64,000 nt of DNA from Siphonodentalium dalli (Eukaryota; Mollusca; Scaphopoda; Gadilida; Siphonodentaliidae): positions 76,100,705 through 76,164,704 of the forward strand of contig CP136067.1 of assembly GCA_032622095.1 (NCBI GenBank), in the 5' to 3' direction. The translations under genes and the position numbers were made by a program. Within the stretch, counting starts at the first letter, position 1. Every line of letters starts with the position of its first letter. The notes below the pieces were generated by a model that had not been told where the DNA came from, did no database searches, and saw nothing but the letters and a program-made list of their open reading frames with translations. This document shows, piece by piece, positions 1 to 12,900 of the stretch.

Positions 1-2222
1 GTATTTTTTCAAGTTTTTGAAAATTTTAATAAGTATCAAATAAAGTGATTTCATTGTATCCTTTGGTACAAACTCACTAACCTTACGCATGACTCCTAGG
101 TTTCTAGATAATTTATTGATAATTGTATCCACATGTATATCCCATGACAAAGTTTCTTCAATATTAATTCCTAGGAATTTAGTGTTTTTAACCCTTTGGA
201 CCAGTTTATCATTAATTTTTAGCTCCGGTAGAAAATTTAACGACTTACAAAGATCTGTATTTGTGAAAAGCATATAGTTTGTTTTATCAAGATTTAAAGA
301 TAATTTGTTAGCTAGAAACCATTTTGTTCATTGCCTCCATTTCTTTGTTAACAACATCATAAGCATTAATAATGTCTTTATCTGAGTAAAATGCATTTGT
401 ATCATCAGCAAATAGTATTACCTTTAATTTTTTGCACACATTTGGAAGATCATTCATGTATATAAGAAAGAGAAGAGGGCCATGTATTGATCCCTGTGGC
501 ACGCCACAGGTTATATTTGTTTGGCATGAAAAGTTGCCCTCGTACAGTACAGATTGCTTTCTATTTGACAGGTAGCTGTGGAACCAGTTCAGTGCAACCC
601 CCCGACAGCCATAGTGTTCAAGTTTATTAATCATTATATTGTGGTTTATTGTGTCAAATGCCTTGGATAAATCTAAAAATACTCCAATGGAGTGTTCTTT
701 TTTATCTAAAGCTTGAGTTATTTTTTCTAATAAATCAGTTAAAGCAAGAATAGTTGAGTGATTTTTTCTGAAGCCATATTGGCTACTATATAGAATATTG
801 TATTTTGTAAGGTATTTATCCATTCTGTTGTACATCAGTTTTTCAAGAATTTTTGAGAAAATGGGTAGCACAGATACTGGCCTGTAGTTACTTAGAATTG
901 TTGGGTCTTTAGATTTGTAGATTGGAATAACTTTAGCTACCTTCATGAGGTCTGGGAATATGCCATTAGATAGGGAGAGATTACAGATATGTGTAATGGG
1001 TTTAATAATAAATTCGGAACATGTCTTCAGAATAGAACATTTCAGTTCATCGATACCTGCCGCCTTTTTATAATTGATATTTTTTAATAAATCAAGGATC
1101 TCAAATTCATCAGTTGGGTGTGTAAAAAAAGAAGAACTCTTGGGCTGATTAAGGTAGTCTGAAGGATTTTCACAAGATGTTATCTTGGCAGCAAGGTTTG
1201 GTCCAATATTCGTGAAAAACTCATTAAATTTGGCAGCAATTTCCTTCTTATCATTGATGTATTTATTTTCATATAAGAACTCTGTTGTGGTGCTGTTACT
1301 TGATTTTTTGTTGAGAATGTTTTTGATTAGTTTCCATGTAGCATTAATGTTACTTTCATACTGTTGGAACTTACTATGATAAAAATGCTGCTTAGAAGTT
1401 CGAATAATTGAGTTTACTTTATTTCTATACTTCTTGTATTGCTCATTATTATATTTTGTTCCGTCTTTTATGAATATTTTATAAAGTTTATTCCTTCTTC
1501 TGATGGAGTTCAGTATACCTGTTGTTATCCATGGATTTTTATTATTAGATATTTGGACTTTCTTTCTCTTTTTTGGGAAGTTAAGATTATAAGTGCTCAT
1601 TATTTTACCATGAAATATGTTATAGGCTTCATTGCAGTCCTGGTTATAAAGTACTGTGCTCCAGTCAGCCACTGAGATATCGTTGATGAAATTTTTTATG
1701 TTTTTCTTTGAATAGTCTCTTTGGTAAATAAAAATATCTTTGTTGGTTACTTTTTTGGCTCCATTATCCACAAGAAGGTAAATGGGCAAGTGATCAGTTA
1801 TGTCTTCCACAAAAATACCTGCGTAAAATGATGAAGAGAGATGACAGTTGGAGAATATGTTGTCAATGAGGGTTGCACTGAATTCTGTAATTCTGGTGGG
1901 TTTAGTTATTGTTGGCAGAAACATAAATGACTTCAATAGGTTTAAGAAGTTCTTTCCACTGGTATTATCATTATTTATGTTTATGTTGAAATCACCCATC
2001 AGGAAGCATTCTTTTTTTTCTTTATGTATTTGAGTTAGTACTGTTTCAAGTTTTTCAAGAAATGTGTCGACATCAGAATTGGGGCATCGATATATACAAC
2101 CTACTAGTTGGTTCTTGTTTTTATGATCAGGGATTTCAATAAATAAGTTTTCAAAGCTTTCTGTGAATATAGATAAGTCTGTTCGAACTTGAGCTTTAAG
2201 GTTATCATTAACATATATTCCA
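1..2222 (-). mobile_element. LINE (Jockey/CR1-like), 5'-truncated copy, runs off the window edge
   Basis: The minus strand is nearly identical to the LINE at about 17918-20160 on the plus strand. Similarity stops abruptly at about 2222, inside the endonuclease domain, which is the 5' truncation usual for target-primed reverse transcription. The window starts inside the element, so its 3' end is not visible. Compared with the plus-strand copy, about 49 bases are missing between roughly positions 28 and 36, so this copy also carries an internal deletion. It lies upstream of the autophagy-receptor gene, in the opposite orientation. Confidence 0.93.
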
Positions 2223-2356
2223 TTAATGTCAGAATCAGTGATTGCGAGACCTACATGTACAGAAACCATTGGTGCAACCTGTTTCTCTTTCGTGGCATTT
2301 TGATCATTAGTGCGGGTAGGTAACCTCCAGACAAACTGAATGGTAATTTTCCTCAA
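308..2356 (-). pseudogene. LINE ORF2: partial endonuclease plus reverse transcriptase, frameshifted
   Basis: A long open frame (682 codons) covers the second half of an APE-type endonuclease (GDFNININ and DHLPIYLL motifs) and a reverse transcriptase. RT landmarks are AAGIDELK, SNYRPVSVLP, GFRKNHS, DLSKAFDTINH, a VPQGS motif and FADDTNAF with the catalytic DD. Two lesions show against the plus-strand copy. VPQGSILGP reads VPQGSIHGP here. One extra A in an A-run near 320 shifts the frame, so the protein ends about 12 residues after FADD block context with a spurious MVSS tail. The first about 45 codons (2223-2356) have no counterpart in the other LINE copy and come from flanking DNA read through in frame. 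It is probably dead. Confidence 0.9.
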
Positions 2357-3672
2357 ATTTGCATCTCTGGACTGTTTGATATAATATTAATACATAATGC
2401 ATGTCTTGTTGTTAAGAGTCTTAACTTAAGACTATGTAAAAACAGGAATACTATGCTGGTAGCAGTCAACTCATCCTGATAATTCTTTTGGCATTCTACT
2501 CATGCGCAGCGAATGATAAGCGATGCATTATTTATATATCTTATAACATATATGTACTAGTAAGTCTGTTAAAAGCCATGATAGATAAACATCACGTGTG
2601 AGCACAGTGAAGAAACAAAAACAGTTGATTAAGTTTATGAGAGATAATATAAAAAGCAGACCAGATCCCATTTATTTCCATTATGGTGCCCAGTGCCATT
2701 CTGTTACATAAAGGTCATATAACATATTTGGAACTTCACCATTCTAAGCTGATTTATTTGTAAATATTTCTTTCGGATATTATTGCATGTACGCAGGATA
2801 TCATTTTCTCTATTTCTGATGTCTGACTGCATGATGGCTCATTATGTTCAGTTGTTAGTTAACTTTTGAAAATTAAAAACAGAAACACGCATTCATGTTA
2901 TTTTGGCCTAATGAAAGACACGGAATAATTAATATTTACTGAGAATATTCAATACAAATATGTACAAATCTTCAAACAAACAAAATTTCAATATTAAAGA
3001 AATTTAGAGTTCCCTCTCTTTAAAAGTTACAACAGTCAGCACTGACCCTGTGCTAGGAAGATCAATTGATGTATTTTAGCCCAATAGGGCTATTATAGAT
3101 CGATAGGTGGGTCCGACGATTTGTAGTACGAAGAGTAGTAGTAGGGCCCCATTTGCAGAGGTCCATAAATTCGTGGAGGTCTCATAATCTCATAAAATGG
3201 GTGAAAGAGACAACTTTAAACTGAGGAAAGGATATGTAGCCACTATAGGCTTAAACGAATAACACAAGGATTGATAATAGTGGCTTGTTTAATTATATTT
3301 GTGGAAGTCACTTTAATATTACAAATAAATACGGTGATAAAAAATTGTGTTCTCCCCATAATGGCCAGACAGCCGGAAGTCCCCTTAAAGTTGTGAAAGT
3401 AAACACCTCAAAAGAAGATAGATATTATAGTTTATTCATAACATTCAATTAAATAATAAATAGAGAGTAATCGCTTGATTGAACTGGCAACTTGAAATAA
3501 TTCATGAGAGGCAGGACGTTGTACAAACAAGAGAGTACATATGCGCAGAAGGTTTTTCTACTTTTGGATATTCATGATCTGATAGACATTTTAATACTTC
3601 ATTCATTCAAGTTTGATGCATTGTATAATTTTTTTGTAATGTTGATGTTTTAGTCTACCATAGATACTCAAA
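2223..3672. other. Upstream flank of the receptor gene
   Basis: AT-rich DNA between the LINE truncation point and the receptor start codon. No convincing gene is visible. A pyrimidine-rich stretch ending in TTTTAG at 3653 looks like a splice acceptor. If it is used, the 5' UTR contains an intron and 3654-3672 is the last piece of 5' UTR before the ATG. The transcription start and promoter cannot be placed from the sequence alone. Confidence 0.4.
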
Positions 3673-3943
3673 ATGTCTGAGAGTGAAGTTACGGAAGAGA
3701 AGCAGCTGAAATCAGAGTTTGCTGCCGTTGTCTTTAACAATATACCTGAGACCTACCCAGCTGATGCCCACATTGAATGCTGTTACACCATCACTGAGGA
3801 TATAGTCCCTTGTAGCCGGGACTACATTGGATTATTCAGGGTTGGATGGATGGTTGCAAGTGACTACATTTACTATGAATGGGCTCCATATCCAAAGGAT
3901 TATGTTAAAGGGAAGGAAACACAGGCTAGTGTCATGTTTCCAG
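3673..3943 (+). CDS. TAX1BP1: Receptor exon 1: start codon and most of the SKICH domain
   Basis: Residues 1-90. It starts at ATG 3673 and ends at a CAG|GTAAGG donor in phase 1. It encodes the first beta strands of SKICH (VVFNNIP, then YIGLFRVGW and YYEWAPYP). Reading past the donor gives only about 17 unrelated residues before a stop, which supports the splice. Confidence 0.92.
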
Positions 3944-6900
3944 GTAAGGCCCTTAACTGTTTCTGTATCTGTTTTCAGGACAAAAATGTATGGTAAAAGT
4001 TCCTATTTCCATTGTTCTATACTAGTTGTCCTTCAAACATTGAAAACATTTATTAACATTGGCATGGACACTGTCCTTTAGAAATAATCTTTATTTGTGC
4101 ATCCATCCTTCCATTCATCTGGACTCAGTTGTTCAAACCGTAATCAACTCCATCTACAGTGTGTACCTCATGGATCTAAAACTTTAAGATGCTGTTACTG
4201 ACACACTGAAAGTACAGCTATGCTCTAATTAATTGACTCATGCTATCATGGTTTGCTGAAATAACTCATCGCTTAGCGATGTAATCTGTATAAACACCAC
4301 GCGCGCTCAAACCGATTCCGCATTTTAGTATTGGCTGACTACGAATACGTAATTGTAGTCGGCATAATAAACTCCTGCTCCGAATCTGTGTTTTTAATTT
4401 GCTCGCCCACAACTACGTCATCTGTAGTTTATTCACGTTAATCTATGAATATCGATGGTGGTATTATTTATAAATTTTTCGGCTTATTTATTATGCGATC
4501 CGAATGGGGACTTGGGTCATTTTAATCCAAACCGGAGGGCTTTCCGATTACATTTGGTAGTTTCAAGACCGAATAAATTCTTTAACGAGCTTAACCACCG
4601 GTTTTACCATGATATTCAACCTTGTTCATGTGATCAACCATGGTCCATTATACTGCCGCCGACCACGGTACCATCTCACAATCCCGATTAGATCGTATTC
4701 TTTGTGCAATGTTTATATGCATTTTTTTTTTAAGTCAGCATTGTAACCACACCAGAGAAATTTTTATTTTTGGCATGGCGTGAAGCTGCATTGATGATGC
4801 AACGCAAATATCGGTCGGTGACCAACTTCGCATGTTGAATAAACTGCAAACCATTTATTAATTGAAATATTTTGTGTTTAGTTAACTTGAAAATAAATAT
4901 TGTGTAGATATGGTATTTGTGAATTGAAAACTTGGTGATTGCAAATGGCACTAGACATCGAATGCTGATGTGCTTAAAAATTTCTATATTGAATTTGCTC
5001 TTATTGCGGGCGCAAAAACATTAATGTGGTTGTAGTTTTACTTGGTTATCGCAGTTAAAAAATATTTTCGTGGTAAGATTAACGGCTGATACCGCATGTC
5101 ATCTGCTAGCAATCGCGGTGATACCACTTGACTGGGGGTACGACCATGATCATTACCAGCCTACAACCTCGTTAAAGGGGTTGATTAATGAGAGCATACA
5201 TGTAGCTGTATATGCAACCATTATCCTGATAAGGGAAACCCCTTTCTCAACTTGAAAAAAATGAGATACATTCAGACTGGGGTACCTTGACTGAGTTATA
5301 AATTCCTCGTATAGTTCACGCCCAACAACCAAAAACCATAGGGCATTATTACATGTTCTAATACATTGAATATATGAATTAACATTTTTAATTTTGATTG
5401 GGCATGCATTCAGCACTGGGAAACTGATTGTTCTTGCTGTCAAAAAGAAACCTTGTTTGCAGTTTAATTACTGTATCAAAACAAATTTAAGAATATTGGA
5501 CTAAATTTTTGCCTAGTTCAGATGTTGTGATTTCCGAAAAGATATGACCAATTGATATTCTTGAAGTATTTGACAATACATGTAATATTCAAATCTTTAA
5601 TATTTTAAGTCAGTTTTGTGGCTGAATAGTAAGATATGAGTCTGATGCAGTAAAATACTGGGTAAGCAAATAATAAACTCTACATTAGTTTGTCAGATAG
5701 AATATTTACACACACATTAAAATGAAGTATTTTATTTTTATGTTTGCAGCACACAAAATGCCTGGGGATGATGGGGAATTCTACCAGTTCTGTTATGTCT
5801 CTGGACAAGTACGAGGGGCCAGCACTCCATTCCAGTTTAAAAGGCCGCATGCCGATGAGTTTGTGGAGATTGAGGATGTTGAACCAGACATGTTAGTGAT
5901 TCGATCAAAAACTAATGTCCTCAAAGAGAAACTTCAGAATGCTGAAGAAGAGAGACAGAAATGTCTGGAGGTAATTAAAGATAGTGAATCTCTTCCAGGC
6001 CACAATTCAAACATCAAACCTGATTTCAAGACTACAACAGCTTTGTCATGAATAAAATACAGATAAAACTGAAGATTTGGTATACTATTTGTCTATAAAG
6101 GCATAATAAATTTGTTTACTTCTGATGCAGCCAAACATGATTCACGGTCAAATCTCTTATTTGCCTTCATTGAGGGTGCAAACAAGACAGAATTCTCCCT
6201 CATGATATTCTCCATGAGCCTCCAAACATTTTGCGAGATTTCTGTTTTAAAAATAGACCATAAAACTGTCCCAGGATTATATGATAAAAATGATAATAAA
6301 ATCAATATTAATTGACAGAAGATTGTACGGATATGTGTACTCAATTCATATCTACTATTTTATCTCCCAGATTCTCTATAAAACTTGATGGAAGACATAA
6401 ACAATCTTTACTGTTTGCACTTTGTCTTGTTTGTTGGTCTCTTTATGGGGGTGTCTTTTGGGGAGTTTCTGACTTGTAGCTTCTGAATATTATTTATATG
6501 TATATTACCCCTTCTAAATACAGTCCCGAGCACAAGGAGGGGTGAAAAAAAAATAGTGATTAAAAATATCTACATACTTTATATCTGTACAAAACATCAG
6601 TCCATATCGTCATACAATCATGTAGGATGACATAAATATAAATAAGACCCTATAATATAAACAATCACATATATAGCAAATTGTAAATTAAAACATATTC
6701 AATAGTTATGGAAACTACTGTGATTATAAAGAATTAATATTAAGAAGTGCTCCAAATGGAGACTAAAAATAACCACGAAACCATTCCACAGTACTAACTA
6801 AAATATAAATCTCAATAGCAAGATTGAGCCCTTTAAGACCAATCCAAAAGACGCAGTCAAAATGTTGCCATATACATGTAGGTCACAGTTGAAACACTGT

Positions 6901-9900
6901 GAATACAATGCCAATCGCATTATCACTGGAAATGTCAAGATCGAACTTCGGCAGATCAAATGTACTTATCAAATAAGTCTATGGCGTTGATATTGTTTTG
7001 TACGCAATGTCAGAATGTTGTTAAAAACAAGGACGATGATCTATGAACAGAAATAAGAGCACTGAAAGAAGAAAAAAAGTTATACCTATAGACTTCATTT
7101 TATAGTGATGCAAATATCTTCTCTTTAATTGCAGATGAAGGGGCTACTTGAGATGGAGAGACAGTCATTGGTGGCCAAGCTTACAGAGTCTAATAAAGCA
7201 CTGAGAGTGGAGACAGAGAACAGATTGAAATTGGAGGGGGCCGTCAATGATAAACAAGAGAAAATAGCTAGCATGTGCAAAGAGGCTAGAGATATGTCTG
7301 CACTTAGGGACTACCAAGAACAGAAGATCACACAGCTCGAGGAGGTAAGACAGTATGGTATTCTTTTGTAGGAATAAATAACATAGTAAGTTGAATCTCA
7401 CCAACATCTCGGAGTCAATCTCCAGCTCAATTTTAACTGGGATCTCTCTTTTGACTACAATTTACAAGAACATGTGTGCAGCAATCATTCAAATCCCTCG
7501 ATTAAAATATATTCTACCAAGAAAATCCCTGACACAATGTTCAAAGCCCATGTCTTGCCAGTTCTTGAGTATAGAAGCTGCGTTTGGGACCACCTGCCAG
7601 ATACTGAAAAATCCCTACTAGACAAGGTATATTACAATGGAACTTCAGTCATTTCTGGACTTACTAGATCTGCTTCGAACTCTGCCCTACTAACTGAGTT
7701 AGGTTGGCAACCTCTCCAATGTTGGCGTGATGCACAAAAGTTATGTTTAATGAACAAAGTTGATAACTGCAAATCCCCCGCATTTTTAACAGACATTCTT
7801 CTACCCCGGGTTGGTGACATCAGCAGATATTTTCTTGTGAAACTCAAATGATTTTGAAAACTACTTTTGCCCACTCAACATTTTTTTTCCACAAATGGAG
7901 ACAGAAATCTAATTCAAAAGCACTGAATAGATCGACGAACGTAGGCGAAATATCTCCGGTTTTGGATGCACGGGTTTAGTAAAAATTTCATTTGGCAACT
8001 TTTTTGACCAGATGATTTTTTGGTCCAGCGCAAACACTGGCTTCAGCAATCCGCTATGGCAACCCTTTGTTGTGGCAAAGTTTGCTTCAGCAAATTCCTT
8101 TGAGCACTGCTTTGACAAACAATATTAAAAACAATCATACGATTCTTTCAAGTCATCTGTTCTTCCAAAATGCAAGATCCCAGCTTACATTATCATAGGT
8201 GATCGACCAAGAAACATTTTGCATTGCAGACTGAGAAATGATTGTAATAATTTAAATGTGAAAACACAATAAAGTGAGTAGTGTCATTGTTGATGACCGA
8301 TCCTGCGCCTGTGGATTCCCCAAGGTAGATACAAAACACTTCCTGATACACTGTCCTTTGTACTCAACTTAAGAACTGAACTGATTGATACCATGTGATC
8401 ATTTAAATTTTTGCTTCTCACAAAGCTCTTATGCTTGGCGACATCACTCTAAACGTCAATGATAATTTTGTTCTACTTGAACCAACCTTAGAATTTATTA
8501 TATTGTCCGGAAGATTCTCATGGTCAATCGTTCTTTCGCTGCACTACACTAGAACCCCTATATATATTATTTACATTAATTAGTATATATTTATTATATC
8601 CAGCACAAATTCCCCCGGTACCAATTTAGGCCACCCTGAACATACAAAATCCACTTAATATACAGTAACACCCTTAACAAGTGACACAACATAATTTAGG
8701 GCGCTGCGAATATTCAAGATTCGATATCGATATCACTGTTGTGATTCATTGTCAACACCGAATCGGACATTGTACATATCATATGTTCCATTAGACCAAG
8801 TCTTCTCGATCCACAACAGCTTGGGGTATCAGTTGGGTTGATGCTGTTTTGGACGTAGTCCAAGTCTTCTCGTACTAAAACCAGCTAAGATATATGGATA
8901 GCTAGATGCTGGCATTTAGTCCGAGTTCGCACCCTATGCATTCTTATGACACGAGTTAAGCGTTAATGACCCACTCAAATAAAACCACAATTATATGAAA
9001 TAAAATATCACAATTGCGACAATAAACAGATATTTTCCGCAGAAGACATGCTATTTGATCTGAAACCCACATCAGTTGTGAATTGAAAGCAGTAATTTAA
9101 TGTGAAAAGAGACATTTACCGCAGTGTTTACATATTTTTAAAAGTATGCAAACTCAGTTGACCTCGCGAATTGCGGTCGGTATTTTCCGGTGAAAATATT
9201 CCGTAGATTTTCGATCAACCACGCACAATTAATTCTCCATTGTAATCGTAATTATACGTGTCAATAAATAAATACATACATAGATTAAGTAAATATTGAA
9301 GATATAAATGTAATACATTAAATAAATTACGGGAATTACAACCATCTCACAGTTTAAAACAGTGTAAACACAACGAGCATTAGAATAATATGGGGGCTGC
9401 TATTTTGTTTGTATCGAAAGTTGTCTCGGCCAAAACAATCTCCAGATTATGCCGAAGTTCTTCGGAACACTTCGGCTTTCACTTAAAACGTAAACAAACA
9501 TATAAAAACAGCGATGTTGGTGACAATCAACCGGAATATTCTATGTATAATTTAACATGAAAGTTAGTTTATTAATATTATACACCATTATGACCATAAG
9601 ATGTCTCTCTTTCCGATGTATATAGCATCATGTATTGATTTGTTAGGTAAATCGAGTAAAATACACCACAGATTCCCGCCACAGATCCTGGGCGTAACTC
9701 GTGTCATAAGAATACATAGGGCGCGAACTCGGACTAAATGCCAGCATCTAGCTATCCCAATATCTTAGCTGGTTTTAGTACGAGAAGACTTGGACTATTT
9801 TGGATGGAGTACCGTCCTATTACTCTTCTATAACAGACTTTTATTGAAAAGATGTACTACATTTACGCCCATGTCATTAAAATGAGAAAAATTATATTAA

Positions 9901-12900
9901 AAAATATTTCAAATCGAGAGCACCACTTTAAAAAACGCATCGCCTTAGAAATAAATATTTTTATTTTCTATTTTTACTAGTTTTAACAACATGCCCTCGT
10001 GGTGGAGTCCGGGCATTCATGTGAACCCCTGAAAGGGATTAATCATCTGAAATATCTGCGATTAATCTGTTTTCAAAACTATATATCATTTATCGTGATA
10101 GAAAAAACGTAAAATTATCTGGAAAACAAGGCTTTGGTTACTTATAAATCATGTTTCTTGGACATTAAACAGACCTCTGATATATGCATGTTCGATATGA
10201 TCATGTTTGGGAAAGGCTGCCCTCTATGTTCAAAGTGTCCATTTGACCTAAATCCGAAGACATACAAGCAAGATATCTCTCGCCAACGATTCTGGGCGCA
10301 AAGTCTGTTATACATATAGATGTGATTTTTAGGCCTTATCGGGATGGTTATATATCTTTCTGTATCAAATTTTCTCAAACCTGTGTACAATGTACATATA
10401 AATATTTCACTAGTTAGTGTCACCATATCATGCCATGAATATGTCTGCAGATTATATGGTATTGATTTCAAGCCATATTGAAATTAATGATTAACTGCAA
10501 ACTGCATAATTAGTTTTGCGCATACCCATAAATATACGATGAAACAATTTACTTCAATTAATTAAACTTAATCAAAATGTATATTACTTCTACAATCGGA
10601 GAATTGCATATGCGATGTATTTTTTCTGTCCCATACTTAAACTGAAATTTATCGACACCCTAAGGGACTGTCTACAAAGGCCTATGTTCTGGACTGGCGG
10701 TTGGCTGATTCGAATCAAGATTTGATTCGATGTCGACATCGGATCTCCGATGTTAGATTTTGAATCTACGGAAAAGTGCCAATTCGCAGGGCCCATTTTG
10801 CCCCGCAAACTTCAACTCCACACACACACACACACACCAGTAATACCTGATATTATAATTATAATTCATATATTTTCTATTTATGAATGCAGCCATCATG
10901 CCAAATCTATTATATTTCAATTCTGTTGATAATCGTTGTTATACATATTCTGCTTTGCTGGAAGCCGAAGTCCTTCTAATTTTCAAGAAATTGTCCTCCA
11001 ATCCCCAAATCTCTGTATCTTATATACTGTTCAAATAAAAAATCAACATAGTAAGTGCATACACTTGTTGTGTGAGAGATCTCATTACAATGATCAGCGA
11101 AACATATCTACTTATAATAGCAGGGATGCGAATATTAGTGTTCAAACGCTTAGTCGACAAATAATCGTCGACGTTGGTTTGTCGGAAAATCGACTCTAAC
11201 TTCCACAGTCGACTAGTCGGAATACAGTATATTTTCTCATCAGCTGGCCTTGACAATGCATGGTTTCACTATTTAAAATGTGGGTCAGAAAAGCAGCAAA
11301 GATAGCTAGTCTATGTTCAAGAAGCTTTCCAAAGTCCGAACATATGTAATAATGTCGAGCTTGACATAGAACTACGCCGAAATTCGCCAATGCGATAATT
11401 CAAGTTAACCACTACTCATTTTCAATACAAGAGCAGTAACTCTATATTTGACTTCTAAAAAGCACGTGGTCCATAAACAGTGAGTATTACTAGTAGGTCG
11501 CGGCATACTTGACCGACGTCTCACGCATGTTCCAGGTTAATGCCACGATGTTATCATTTATTTTGGTTCAAATAGTCATGAAACGGCGACAATTAACTTG
11601 CTGAGAAAATTATTCTTTTTATATATATACTCCCTATACCGCGGACGCAAAAATTCGTAGTGTGCATTTCAAACCAACACAGGTAAAGAGGGAGGGGCTT
11701 CCACAAAAGTGTTCATCGATACTAACTGATTCTAACTCTCCGCTTGCTACGTACGCCTTACAGAAGTTATGGAAACTTACAAAGTAGGCCTATGTACGCA
11801 TCATCGTATATATAATGTGTGTCACACAGTGTGTGTGTTTTCTTTTATTTTGAGCTGACTCCGAGACTGAGTATCGTTTATTTTCTTATACCCTGGCAGG
11901 GAAGTATTTATTTGATTTCATGATTAAACAGAAAATCCCTCAATTATTTCCTCAATTATTTATTCTCATTATCATCGTAGATTCGTAGGGAACTTATTTG
12001 CGATCGGTGTGTTTCTAGAGCACTGGTTCATTTGCAACAAAACCATGTGATGTGTCACGTTATTCAATTCTCCAATCACAGTAGAGTGTAAATATTGTGA
12101 TGATGGCACGGAATTTGTAATTTTCTTTCACATGTGTTTCATTAGTATAAGGTTGGTGATGTATTTGGCCGACTAGTCGACGTCGACTCGACTTTTGGGG
12201 TTCGACTAGTCGACTCCAGAATCCCAGAGTTGTTTGAACACTAGCGAATATGAGTGCATTGAAAGAAAGAGGTGCCAGGTAAGACGTAAAGATAGATAGA
12301 ATATTCTTGCTTCACATCTGCACACTCCCAATGATGATAACTCTCACTTGGGTCACTCTAACACTAGCAGAATTATGGAAAACAGTTTATAATTGTCTAT
12401 TATATATAAGTAGATTGTTATTCTAAATTCCTAGTACTATTAGAATCAATGAACGATCAAACTGTTTGTTCTCAGAAAATATAAATTGTATGATTTCATT
12501 GTTTTAATACAGCAGTTCATTGCGGCTGAGAAACATATTTCTCAGTTAACGAGCACCATTGACACCCTCAATATAGAGATGAAGCAGCTTGCTGCAGACA
12601 AGGAGGAGCTGAAAGGGAAAATAAGGTCACTAAACGATGAGAAGGAACTGTATAAGGTAAGATATCCTCCAATTTGTGTAAAACAGTATCATTATACCCC
12701 CTGTAACAAATTTATGGGAGGTATATTGGAATCAGTTTGTTCATCTTACCATCCGTGGATGCAATTATGTCCTGGCTTGTATTCCTACATTTTTAAGTCA
12801 AGTTTTAGCTCACCTGAGACGAGGTCTCCGGTGGAGCTATAGTCATTACTCCTCGTCTGTCCATCCATCCATCAATCCATCAACAATTCATTGAACATCT

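Larger units (their letters stand above)
7345..12512 (+). other. Intron 3
   Basis: A 5.2-kb phase-0 intron. It holds, in order, a LINE remnant (7405-8420), a foldback element (8858-9795), unassigned AT-rich DNA with a CA microsatellite (9796-11127), and a hAT-like element (11136-12243). The mobile elements are listed separately. Confidence 0.8.
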
